Assembly (NCBI GenBank): GCA_964398055.1
Contig: CAYNLK010000012.1
Span: 94,425 to 158,424, forward strand
Direction of reading: 5' to 3'
DNA: 64,000 bases
Source: CAYNLK01 sp964398055
GTDB lineage: Bacteria > Chloroflexota > Anaerolineae > 4572-78 > J111
The translations under genes were made by a program, and so were the position numbers. Under the pieces are notes generated by a model. The model did not search any database, had not been told where the DNA came from, and was given only the letters and a program-made list of their open reading frames with translations. Position 1 is the stretch's first letter, and the number at the start of each line of letters is the position of its first letter. Shown in pieces: positions 50,976 through 58,818 of the stretch.

Positions 50976-53741
50976 ATGAAACCAAACCTTGGTGACGCCC
51001 CTGAACCGAATCTAACCCTGGACCGCCTGCGGAGTTTGTACGAACTCATCGGCCGGATGAACTCTGTCTATGATCTGCCGGAGTTGCTGGAATTTGTGGT
51101 GGATCAGGCCCTCAGTTTGACCGGCGGGCAGCGCGGGCTGCTGTTATTGAGCGACGGTCACGAGCAGTCGCTCCGGCAGGTGGCCGTGGCTCGCGGCCTG
51201 GAAGATGCGCCCCATCTGGATGAGGTGTATCAATTTGTCAGCACCACCGTCATTCAGGACGTGCTCGAGCGGGGCGAGCCGCGGCTGGTGCTGGATTTGA
51301 AGGTCGACCCGCGTTTTGGCGACGGGGCCAGCCGGACTACCCTTGTCTCCAAGCGGGTCCGCTCGGTGCTGGCCGTGCCGCTCAAAATCGAGGCTGGCCT
51401 GGTTGGCCTGATCTATATTGACCATCCCCGGCGGGCCGTCTTTGGCCAGAGCGACCTGGATTTTTTGAGCGCCTTTGCCAACCAGTCGGCCCTGGCCATC
51501 AACCGGGCCAGGCAGCACCAGCGCCAATTGGAACAGTTGGTCTTGATCAATGAATTGAGCCGCAGTGTGGTCCAGGTGCTCGATCTGGATGAGGTGCTGA
51601 CCCGCATCGTCAACGAGGCCACCCGCATGCTGAATGTCGAAACCGGCTCGGTGTTGCTGCTCGACGAAACTGCGGCCCAGCTCTTCTTTGCTACTTCGGT
51701 GTCTGAAGGCAAGCGCATCAAAATTACCACCCGCCTGCGGCGAGATCAAGGTATTGCCGGCTGGGTCGTCTCGACCGGCCAGGTGGCCTGCGTGAGCAAC
51801 GTTTGCCGGGATCCGCGCTGGTTTGGCGAGGTGGAAACCGGGTTTGTGACCCGGTCGTTGCTGGGTGTGCCGTTGTCGCTGGACGGGCAGGTGCTGGGAG
51901 TGCTGCAGGTGCTCAACAAGAAGAGTCCGGCCGGCTTCAACGCTGATGACATCGCCCAGCTCTCCGCCTTTGCTACCTGGGCGACTATCGCCATCCAGAA
52001 CGCCCGCCTCTATCAACAGGCCAATCAGGCCCGCCAGTTAGCGGCTCTCAACGATCTGGCCCTGACTCTCAGCAGCAGCCTCGATCTGGATACGATTCTA
52101 CGGGTTGGGCTGGGTCGCGCCATCGAGCTCCTGACTGCTACCGCCGGGGCAATTCAGTTACTGGATGACCAGACTCAGCCAGCGTTCTTTGCCAAACAGG
52201 TGAACCAGGGTCTGGCTGCTGAGCCGGCGATGTTGAAGCAGCAGGAACAAGCTCTGAGCAGGCTGACCCAACGGGTGGTCGAGCAGACGCCGGATCAAGC
52301 GATTGTGCTCGACCGGACCCAGCCGGCCTTGGCGGGCATATGGCCGGGCCCCGGATTTGAGACGGTAGCCGTGGCGCCACTCAAGTTGAGCGGTGAGGTG
52401 CGCGGCGGGTTGCTCATCCTGGGGTGCAACCGGCGAGTCTTTACCGACGACGAGGTCCATCTGTTGACCAGCCTGGCTCGTATCATCGGCCTGGCTGCCC
52501 AGAACGCCATTCATTACAGCCAGTTGAGCGCCCAGACCAAACACCTTACCTATCTCAACGAAGTCGGGACGGCCCTGACCAGCAGCCTGGAGCTGGCCCA
52601 CGTGTTGCAAGTCATTATCGAGGGCGTCAACGCCATGCTGGAAACAGAGCGGACGTCAGTGTTTTTGATCGAGCCTGACACCAACGAGCTGGTGCTGCGT
52701 TACAGCAACGAAGGCGATGCCAATATCCGGCTGCCGGCGCCCTGGCAGGGGATTGCCGGTTGGGTAGCCACCCACGACCAACCGGCTCTGGTCAACAACA
52801 CCCTCAGTGATCCGCGGCATCTGCGCCAGATTGCGGTTGAGACCGGTTATCAGGCTCACTCGATTCTATGCGTGCCGCTTAAGGTTAGCGGCGAGGTCAT
52901 CGGCGTGGTGGAGGTGCTCAACAAGCGGGGCGGCCGGCAATTTACGCACTACCACCAGGTGTTGCTGACCGAACTCACTCGCTGGGCCGCCATCGCTGTG
53001 CACAATGCCCGCCTGTTTGATGAGCGGGTGCAGGCTTTCCAGCGGCTGGCCGCGGAGCAGCAGCGCCGTATTGCCGCCGAAACCCGCGGGGCGATGGCCG
53101 CCGTCATTCTGGATATGGCCCATACCATGAACAACATCGTGGGGGCCATCCGGGTTTGGGCCGCTACACTGGAGCATACTGCCCAGGCCAAACCGCAGAC
53201 CCCGTTGAGTTCGTTCAAGAAAGAGTTGGGTCGAATTCAACGTAATGCGGAAGAGGCCATCAGACTGATCGGCACGATAACCGGCCCGCTGGAGCAGGCT
53301 GCCGTTGCTCCGACAGACCTGCATGGCTGCCTGGCTGCGGCCGTCGAGAGTTGCTGGTGGCCGGACAATATCCAATTGGAGCAGCAACTTGGACCGGAGA
53401 TTCCGCCGGTGCGGGCCAATGACAAGCGGCTGGAAGCGGTCTTTCACAATCTGCTCTCCAACGCAGTCCAGGCGCTGACGCCCCAGGGTGGCCACATCTC
53501 CGTACAAACTTGCCTGACCGGAGAGGGTGAAGTTGCGGTTTCTATTGCCGACAACGGCCCCGGCATCCCGCCCGACCTGCAAGCAATGATGTTCAACCCC
53601 GGCGTTTCCGGCACAGCCGGCGGTTTGGGCATCGGCTTGTGGCTGGTGGAAACATTTGTTCATCAATTCGATGGCCGGATCGATTTTACCAGTTCCGCGG
53701 CGGGGACAACGTTTGTGGTTACTTTGCAGGTGATGATATAA
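50976..53741 (+). CDS. Cytosolic multi-GAF sensor histidine kinase
   Basis: A 921-residue soluble kinase, start taken at MKPNLGDAPEPN (50976); no strong ribosome-binding site is seen. Four GAF domains occupy roughly residues 15-690, each ending in an AIQNARLY-type helix; the first (GGQRGLLLLSDGHEQSLRQVAVARG) is a little divergent. The dimerisation helix has an atypical H-box, ILDMAHTMNNIVGAIR, with His716, of the kind seen in kinases with an AHxxNN box. The HATPase domain has NLLSNAVQALTPQGG, DNGPGIPPDL and AGGLGIGLWLVETFVHQFDG. It has no membrane helix. The response regulator gene 165 bases downstream is its most likely partner. Confidence 0.9.
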   Translation: MKPNLGDAPEPNLTLDRLRSLYELIGRMNSVYDLPELLEFVVDQALSLTGGQRGLLLLSDGHEQSLRQVAVARGLEDAPHLDEVYQFVSTTVIQDVLERGEPRLVLDLKVDPRFGDGASRTTLVSKRVRSVLAVPLKIEAGLVGLIYIDHPRRAVFGQSDLDFLSAFANQSALAINRARQHQRQLEQLVLINELSRSVVQVLDLDEVLTRIVNEATRMLNVETGSVLLLDETAAQLFFATSVSEGKRIKITTRLRRDQGIAGWVVSTGQVACVSNVCRDPRWFGEVETGFVTRSLLGVPLSLDGQVLGVLQVLNKKSPAGFNADDIAQLSAFATWATIAIQNARLYQQANQARQLAALNDLALTLSSSLDLDTILRVGLGRAIELLTATAGAIQLLDDQTQPAFFAKQVNQGLAAEPAMLKQQEQALSRLTQRVVEQTPDQAIVLDRTQPALAGIWPGPGFETVAVAPLKLSGEVRGGLLILGCNRRVFTDDEVHLLTSLARIIGLAAQNAIHYSQLSAQTKHLTYLNEVGTALTSSLELAHVLQVIIEGVNAMLETERTSVFLIEPDTNELVLRYSNEGDANIRLPAPWQGIAGWVATHDQPALVNNTLSDPRHLRQIAVETGYQAHSILCVPLKVSGEVIGVVEVLNKRGGRQFTHYHQVLLTELTRWAAIAVHNARLFDERVQAFQRLAAEQQRRIAAETRGAMAAVILDMAHTMNNIVGAIRVWAATLEHTAQAKPQTPLSSFKKELGRIQRNAEEAIRLIGTITGPLEQAAVAPTDLHGCLAAAVESCWWPDNIQLEQQLGPEIPPVRANDKRLEAVFHNLLSNAVQALTPQGGHISVQTCLTGEGEVAVSIADNGPGIPPDLQAMMFNPGVSGTAGGLGIGLWLVETFVHQFDGRIDFTSSAAGTTFVVTLQVMI

Positions 53742-53776
53742 CTGCCCGGAAAAGCTTTTTTTCAATCATTTTCGGC

Positions 53777-53856
53777 GGAGATTAGGAGACACTTGCACCG
53801 GAGCGCAAGTGCAGGTGTTGGGGGATTTTTCCTCTCATTTTTATCCCCTAATCTCC
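53777..53856 (+). promoter_or_regulatory. Long hairpin between kinase and response regulator genes
   Basis: GGAGATTAGG (53777-53786) pairs exactly with CCTAATCTCC (53847-53856). Inside, CACTTGC pairs with GCAAGTG (about 53790-53811), followed by GGGGGATTTTT. The inner hairpin could be a partial terminator that sets the kinase:regulator ratio. Confidence 0.45.
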
Positions 53857-53906
53857 CAATCCCCGCCAAGACTTTTCTAACGGAAGTTGGCAAGCAGGAG
53901 AAAATT

Positions 53907-55550
53907 ATGGCGCAACCGGCAAACATTTTAGTCGTTGAAGATCGCGAAGATTGGCAGGATATCGTCTGTGCGGCCATTTCAGCCGACGGGCACATGCCAT
54001 ATCCGGCCCTATCTTACCAGGCCGCTCTGGCCATCCTCGCTGAGCGGCAGATCGACCTGGCCGTGGTCGATCCGGTGCTGGACCGGGCCAACCGGTTCAA
54101 CCGGGATGGTCTGAGCGTGATCCAGAAAATTACTGAAAGCCGGCCCGGTATCCCCATCATCGTCGTGACCGGCTCGCTTACCCACGACCTGAAAACCAGT
54201 TTGCAGCATCTCTGCCCCGGCACGCCCGTGGTCGCCAAGGAAAGTTGGGATCCCTCCGCCTTCAACAACTTGCTGCAGGAGCTGATTGGGACGCAGCCGG
54301 ACGTTCGCGCCATTGTGAGCGACAAATCGCGGCCGGTCACGCCGCTGGCCGCGCCCACGCCGCCTCCGGCAGAGCGGGCTATCGGCCGGCCGCGGGTGCT
54401 GTTGGTGGAAGATCGACAGGATTGGCAAAACATCGTTGCCGGCGTGCTGGACGAGGCCGATTGTTTCTGGCGGCTGGCCGACAATGCCCAGGCCGCCCTG
54501 TTGGAGCTAGAAAAAGAGAGCTTCCATCTGGTCATTTTGGATTTGAAACTACGCGACAATAACTTGCCGCTGCGCTCCAACGAGGGCTGGTTGCTGCTCG
54601 ATTATCTGGTCGAAGCCCGGCCCAAAACCAAAGTGTTGATTCTGAGCGGCCAGGCTGGCCCCGGCGACGTGGCCAACTTACTGACCCACTATCCAATCAT
54701 CGGCTTTGTGGAGAAGCAGAATTTCAACCCGCAGACCATCCGGGCAGCCGTAACCCAGGCTATGCAGGCGCCGGAGTTGCGGATTCAAACCTTTGGCCAA
54801 TTCCGGCTGTGGCGAGATGGCCAGGCCATCGGTGTTTGGGAACGGCCTCAGGCCGAGACGGTGGTCAAGTTGCTGCTGGTCCGCCGGGCCGGGGGCGGCC
54901 GGGCCGTGGCCGCCGATGAGCTGATCACCCGCTTGTGGCCTGATTCCGACGAGGAAGGCGGGCGCAAAAAGTTACTGCCGCTGATCAGCAATGCCCGCCG
55001 GATGCTGGAGCCGGACATCGAGCCGCGCGACTCTAACTTTATCCTGCGCAGCGCCACCGGCTACTTTTTTGAACTCAGCGGCGTCAGGTGGGATTTGTTC
55101 GATTTCCGTGACCATCTGCGGCTGGGCCGCAAGTTGGCCCAGGCCGAGCGCTGGGCCGAGGCCGTCGTCGAACTGGAGCAGGGGCGGGCGCTCTATTGCG
55201 GCGACTTTCTGGCCGAAGATCGTTACGTCGATTGGGCGATCGACGCCCGGCGGGAGATTGCGGCTGAGTACCGGGATCTGCTCATTGGGCTGGCCGATGC
55301 CTACGCTGCCCTGGGGCGCTACCCTGAGGCCATCGAGGTGTGTGAGGTCGCCCTGCGTAAGGATCCGCTGCTGGAGAGCGTCTACCGCCGTTTGATGCGC
55401 TTTCACTACTGCCACGGCGACAAAGGCCAGGCCCTCAAAGTTTATCGCAACTGCCTCAAGCTGTTCGAGGAGCTTTTTGGCGAGAGTCCCACCCCGGCCA
55501 CCCGCCAGCTTCACCAGGCCATCGCCAACGATGAGCCGGTTGATTGCTGA
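53907..55550 (+). CDS. Response regulator with two receiver domains and a SARP/BTAD output
   Basis: A 547-residue transcription regulator, starting at MAQPANILVVEDR after GCAGGAG. Receiver 1 (~6-125) has the acidic pair ED in VVEDRED, the phospho-acceptor Asp55 in LAVVDPVL, Thr in IVVTG and Lys in VVAKESW. Receiver 2 (~158-285) has VEDRQDW, Asp212 in VILDLKL and Lys in GFVEKQN. Residues ~295-395 are a winged-helix SARP-type DNA-binding domain (LRIQTFGQFRLWRDGQAIG). The BTAD domain (~400-540) is an all-helical TPR-like unit (EAVVELEQGRALYCGDFLAED, ALRKDPLLESVYRRLMR). It is the last gene of the signalling run and the only response regulator in the window. Confidence 0.92.
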   Translation: MAQPANILVVEDREDWQDIVCAAISADGHMPYPALSYQAALAILAERQIDLAVVDPVLDRANRFNRDGLSVIQKITESRPGIPIIVVTGSLTHDLKTSLQHLCPGTPVVAKESWDPSAFNNLLQELIGTQPDVRAIVSDKSRPVTPLAAPTPPPAERAIGRPRVLLVEDRQDWQNIVAGVLDEADCFWRLADNAQAALLELEKESFHLVILDLKLRDNNLPLRSNEGWLLLDYLVEARPKTKVLILSGQAGPGDVANLLTHYPIIGFVEKQNFNPQTIRAAVTQAMQAPELRIQTFGQFRLWRDGQAIGVWERPQAETVVKLLLVRRAGGGRAVAADELITRLWPDSDEEGGRKKLLPLISNARRMLEPDIEPRDSNFILRSATGYFFELSGVRWDLFDFRDHLRLGRKLAQAERWAEAVVELEQGRALYCGDFLAEDRYVDWAIDARREIAAEYRDLLIGLADAYAALGRYPEAIEVCEVALRKDPLLESVYRRLMRFHYCHGDKGQALKVYRNCLKLFEELFGESPTPATRQLHQAIANDEPVDC

Positions 55551-55584
55551 ATAAGGAACGATGAACAATGAGCAGAGGTCAGTA

Positions 55585-55755
55585 TTAGAACGTGTTTCTT
55601 AAATCGAATCCGGGTGAAAATCGGCCTACATGTCACTCTGAGCGACCCGCCAAGCGGGGAGCGAAGAGTCCCTGAAACCGCCGCTTGCAAGAGGCGTTCT
55701 AAGGGATTCCTCGTCGCTTCGCTCCTCGGAATGACATTTAAGAAACACGCTCTTA
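55585..55755. mobile_element. MITE-like element with CGTGTTTCTTAAAT inverted ends
   Basis: CGTGTTTCTTAAAT (55591-55604) and its exact reverse complement (55736-55749) are perfect 14-bp ends, extended by TTAGAA and CTCTTA. TTA stands at both outer edges (55585-55587 and 55753-55755), a possible 3-bp or TA target duplication. The interior is an imperfect palindrome of the TGTCAYTCTGAG...GAATGACA type. It has no coding frame. It explains an apparent 90-codon upstream extension of the next gene; the rest of 55551-55895 has degenerate 7-base units (55789-55850). Confidence 0.8.
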
Positions 55756-55895
55756 GAGATTTTGCTGAAGCAGGCTATACTAAACAGGTAGCAGGTCGCA
55801 AAGTTGCAAGTTGCAGAGTTGTAGGAATTGCAAATTTCAAATCGCAAACCCCTTCACTTCGTTCCGGGGCAAGTGTCGCAAATCGTAAATCGCCA

Positions 55896-56612
55896 ATGGA
55901 TGATCCAATTATTTGCGTTGACAACGTGCACAAAAGTTATCTGATGGGTAAAGAGGCCGTGCCGGCCCTGCGCGGCGTCACCATCAACGTAGGCCGGGGC
56001 GAGATGCTTTGCCTGATGGGGCCGAGTGGCTCGGGCAAAACTACCCTGCTCAACCTGCTGGGCGGGCTGGACGAGCCGGGCCGGGGTCACATCACCATCG
56101 ACGGGCACAATATTGTGGCCTTGAAAGAGGAGCAGGTGGCCCGGCTGCGGCTGGACAAGATGGGCTTCATCTTCCAAACCTTCAACCTGCTCAGCAACTT
56201 CACCGCCTTTGAGAACGTGGAAGCGCCGATGGTGCTGGCCGGCAAGCTCCGCCGCAAAGAGCGCAAACAGCGGACAGCGCTGCTGCTGGAGCAGGTCGGT
56301 TTGGCCGACCGGATGGACCATTATCCCAGCGAGCTATCTGGCGGCCAGCAGCAGCGCGTGGCCATTGCCCGGGCGCTGGCCAACGACCCGCCGATCATCA
56401 TCGGCGATGAGATGACCGGCGACCTGGACTCCGAGACCGGCTTTGAGGTGATGCGGTTGATCCGGCAGCTCAACCAGGAGCAGGGCAAAACCGTCATCTT
56501 TGTCACCCACGACCCCCGTATGGCCGAGTTTGCCGACCGGACGATCAATTTGTTGGATGGGGTGATAGCTAGCGAAGTGGTTAACGGTGGCAAGTTGCAA
56601 CCTGCTACTTGA
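55896..56612 (+). CDS. ABC transporter ATPase, LolD/MacB type
   Basis: A 238-residue ATPase. The start MDDPIICVDNVHKSYLMG is the family's normal beginning. Walker A is GPSGSGKTTL, the Q-loop lies in IFQTFNLL, the signature is LSGGQQQRVAIARAL, Walker B is IIIGDEMTGDLD (GDE rather than ADE), and the H-loop is VTHDPRMA. This class works with FtsX/MacB-like permeases in lipoprotein or peptide export or in tripartite efflux. No such permease gene is adjacent, as the next gene converges and overlaps by 8 bases, so the partner must be elsewhere. Confidence 0.92.
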   Translation: MDDPIICVDNVHKSYLMGKEAVPALRGVTINVGRGEMLCLMGPSGSGKTTLLNLLGGLDEPGRGHITIDGHNIVALKEEQVARLRLDKMGFIFQTFNLLSNFTAFENVEAPMVLAGKLRRKERKQRTALLLEQVGLADRMDHYPSELSGGQQQRVAIARALANDPPIIIGDEMTGDLDSETGFEVMRLIRQLNQEQGKTVIFVTHDPRMAEFADRTINLLDGVIASEVVNGGKLQPAT

Positions 56613-57972
56613 GTATGTAGTACGTCCCCTTCTTATCCCCAATCTTCAGCAGCAGCCCCTTATCCACCAGATCGACCAGATCGAGTCGCAAGGTTTCCGG
56701 GTTCACATCCGGGCAGAGCTGGCGATAATCCCGGTTGGAAATGCGACCCTCCTGTTCCAAAAAAGTCATCGCTTTCATTTGCCGTTCATTCATGCCGCTG
56801 GGCCACTGCCGGCGGGGCGGCAACCGCTCGATGGTGTTGTACAGCCGCACGGTAAAGGAGTACGGCTTGGCTTCAAAAACCGGCGCAGCGTGGCCGTATT
56901 GCAGCATCTCTTCGATCATGCGGTCGATGCCCAGCCCCAACTCCTCGATGTAGCCCCACTGGAACAGGCCGGTCACCAGCCGGGGGTTGCGGGAGAAATG
57001 CTCCTCGACGATGTTGTCCAGGGTGATGTAGCCGGGCAAGCCGCCGGGACTGATCACCTCCAGCCGGTCTTCGTACATGCGGATCTCGACCCGCCGCCCG
57101 CTCAGCCGGTAATCACGGTGGCAGACAGCGTTGACCAGCGCCTCGCGCACGGCAAAGCGGGGATACTCCGGCCGCTCCTCCCGGCGCAGCCCGTCGACCA
57201 CGGCCTCGACCCGCATCTCCTCGTTGACCACGCTCCAGGCTCGTTCGATGACCCGGGCCAGCGGCCCCTGCATCTCCACCCGGCGGCCATAACCGGCCAG
57301 GCCATCCCGGCCGCGAGCCTCTGTGCCCAGGAATTTTACAAAAATGATCCCGCTTTGGGGTAAATAGGTTTGCGGGTTTTTGCCGAACAGCAACAGGCCG
57401 GCCACGGTCGGCGTGCCGTCCTCGGTCATGGCCCCGATCTCGATCAGGTGATCCTGCAGGTCGCGGTTGACCAGCTGGCCGCCTCGCTCGGCCCGCAGCC
57501 GCATGTACTCATCCAGCACCGCCTTGTCCAGATCGACCAGGGTCGCCCCGGCCACCGGCTCCCGCTCAAAGTCGCCGCTGGATTTGGTAGCGGCCAGGTG
57601 GCGGATGGCCTCACCGCCCAACGGCCGGTTGGCCGCACCGGAACGGATCAGCACCCGGCCGTCGGCCAGGGCGTGCAGCTCGTGGCTGCGGGCCACCTTC
57701 AAGGCAATCACCACCCCGCCCGACAACTCCAACTGCTCCCACTCGGTCACCACCGGCGGGCGGCAGGCGGCCAACGCCCGCACCAGGTGGCCCTCCACGT
57801 CTTCGCTGAGTGCCGGCTCGCTTACCTGGCCCTGCTCATCGACGCCAATGAAGATGGCCCCGCCGTCGGCGTTGGCAAAGGCAACCATCGTTTCGGCCAG
57901 CAATTCGGCTTCCGGTTCGGGCATAAAGGCGGCGGTCTGGCCCGGCCCGCGCTGCAATAATCGTTCTAACAT
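56605..57972 (-). CDS. AlbA_2-type ATP-binding protein with helicase-like/regulatory C-terminus
   Basis: A 455-residue protein starting at MLERLLQRG (57972). The N-terminal ~110 residues resemble an AlbA_2 (Schlafen-like) domain: EAELLAETMVAFANADGGAIFIGVDEQGQV and VLIRSGAANRPLG. The usual FEFK-type start is altered. The middle (VAGLLLFGKNPQTYLPQSGIIFVKF) and PRFAVREALVNAVCHRDYRLSGRRVEIRMYEDRLEVISPGGLPGYIT (given in part) are the HATPase_c_4 region common to COG2865-type proteins. A C-terminal winged helix (ISNRDYRQLCPDVNPETLRLDLVDLVDKGLL) ends it. Such proteins are annotated as transcriptional regulators and are frequent near mobile or defence loci. Its 3' end overlaps the convergent ABC ATPase gene by 8 bases. 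Confidence 0.85.
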   Translation of the reverse strand: MLERLLQRGPGQTAAFMPEPEAELLAETMVAFANADGGAIFIGVDEQGQVSEPALSEDVEGHLVRALAACRPPVVTEWEQLELSGGVVIALKVARSHELHALADGRVLIRSGAANRPLGGEAIRHLAATKSSGDFEREPVAGATLVDLDKAVLDEYMRLRAERGGQLVNRDLQDHLIEIGAMTEDGTPTVAGLLLFGKNPQTYLPQSGIIFVKFLGTEARGRDGLAGYGRRVEMQGPLARVIERAWSVVNEEMRVEAVVDGLRREERPEYPRFAVREALVNAVCHRDYRLSGRRVEIRMYEDRLEVISPGGLPGYITLDNIVEEHFSRNPRLVTGLFQWGYIEELGLGIDRMIEEMLQYGHAAPVFEAKPYSFTVRLYNTIERLPPRRQWPSGMNERQMKAMTFLEQEGRISNRDYRQLCPDVNPETLRLDLVDLVDKGLLLKIGDKKGTYYILK

Positions 57973-58038
57973 AAGGTCAATTATCAATGAACAAAATCCA
58001 ATTGTCAATTTGGTTGGGGCGTGCTAAGATTTCGGGGT

Positions 58039-58109
58039 GCAGGTGGCAGGTGGCAGGTTGCAGGTCGCAAGGTCGCAGGGTGCAGGTGACAGGTTACAGG
58101 TGGCAAGTG
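58039..58109. repeat. Heptanucleotide repeat of the GCAGGTG type
   Basis: About ten 7-base units (GCAGGTG, GCAGGTT, ACAGGTG), with one 8-base slip, occur upstream of the AlbA_2 gene start. The unit is the complement of the CCACCTG array at 43580-43621. Confidence 0.8.
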
Positions 58110-58202
58110 GCGCGGGAAGCGGCAGGGTGTGTTAAGGAGTGAAGTAATCGAATCAACCGAAGCTAAAACGTAAAACGTGAAAACCTTGCTGCGCAGTACC
58201 AC

Positions 58203-58251
58203 CACGCACCACGTTTCACGCACCACGCACCACGCATCACGTTTCACGTAT
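58203..58251. repeat. Heptanucleotide tandem repeat (7 exact units)
   Basis: Seven in-phase units of consensus CACGYWY (CACGCAC, CACGTTT) lie just before the ribosome-binding site of the 81-residue gene. With 58039-58109 they occupy most of the 57973-58269 divergent gap. Confidence 0.85.
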
Positions 58252-58269
58252 CATCACGGAAGGAGTGAG

Positions 58270-58515
58270 ATGATGAGTTCTCTGGGAGTAATGTCTCACC
58301 AGCAAGCCCAGGCATTGGTCAAGCGGATCATCCAGGCCAGGGATAAGGATGAGTTGCAGCAGATCATCGGCGATAACATCAGCGCCTGCGACGGCGTCTT
58401 TTTTGCCGAGCTGGAGGCCGCGGTCGAGCGTTTCCGGGCCAGGGGAGACGAAACCAGCGCCCGCAAGCTCAAAGAGGTGGGGGATTTTATGGCCCGGTTG
58501 AGGTTTATGATTTGA
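58270..58515 (+). CDS. Small conserved hypothetical protein (81 residues)
   Basis: AAGGAG precedes ATG 58270 (and ATG 58273) at good spacing; the longer frame is repeat DNA. The protein is mostly helical: SHQQAQALVKRIIQARDKDELQQIIGDNISACDGVFFAELEAAVERFRARGDETSARKLKEVGDFMARL (quoted in pieces: KRIIQARDKDELQQII, CDGVFFAELEAAVERF). It resembles short helical modules found at the ends of TPR-type proteins in Chloroflexota and cyanobacteria, so it may be a free-standing adaptor. It lies just ahead of the promoter of the SPFH-TIR operon but is not clearly part of it. Function unknown. Confidence 0.65.
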   Translation: MMSSLGVMSHQQAQALVKRIIQARDKDELQQIIGDNISACDGVFFAELEAAVERFRARGDETSARKLKEVGDFMARLRFMI

Positions 58516-58540
58516 GCCGGGTTATGTCAAAAACTCATGC

Positions 58541-58569
58541 TTGATTCGAACCGAAAAATGAGGTAGTAT
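58541..58569 (+). promoter_or_regulatory. Promoter of the SPFH-TIR operon
   Basis: TTGATT (58541-58546), exactly 17 bases, TAGTAT (58564-58569). A transcript would begin near 58576, giving a leader of about 240 bases before the first start codon at 58819. Confidence 0.7.
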
Positions 58570-58575
58570 AGTAAT

Positions 58576-58730
58576 GTTTAAGACAGTTTAAATCGCTTGT
58601 GAAAGTTTGCCCAAGCCGGGCGAGTAGGAGCGCTGAAGGTGATATGCCACTCACCTTAATTCAACGGCTATATCGACGGGTGCACCGCGGTGCGTTCCGG
58701 TCGGTATGGGCCGTTTTTGTTTTTCTTTAG
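58576..58730 (+). ncRNA. Structured leader RNA ending in a terminator (candidate riboswitch or attenuator)
   Basis: Downstream of the promoter, AGCCG (58614-58618) can pair with CGGCT (58665-58669), enclosing AAGGTG/CACCTT (58636-58641 and 58652-58657). A perfect palindrome, GCACCGCGGTGC, follows at 58682-58693. CGGTC (58698-58702) then pairs with GGCCG (58709-58713), followed by TTTTTGTTTTTCTTT. This is the layout of an aptamer or structured domain followed by an intrinsic terminator. I could not match it to a known class. It might instead be a free small RNA of ~155 bases. Confidence 0.5.
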
Positions 58731-58818
58731 CTCTTCCTCGACCATAACTTTTGGCTCAGAACTTGGCCAAAGCCCCCTTTCGCCTCGTGGTGAGGGTTGA
58801 AATCCCAGAGGAGTTGTT

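Noticed and set aside
55614..55895. Extended start of the LolD/MacB-like ATPase
   Set aside because: The extra ~94 codons run through a MITE and 7-base repeats; family members begin at the MDDPIICVDNVHKSY segment.
58614..58713. Known yybP-ykoY (Mn2+) riboswitch
   Set aside because: Only a GAGTAG-like segment fits; the second conserved loop is absent and the downstream genes are not metal transporters.
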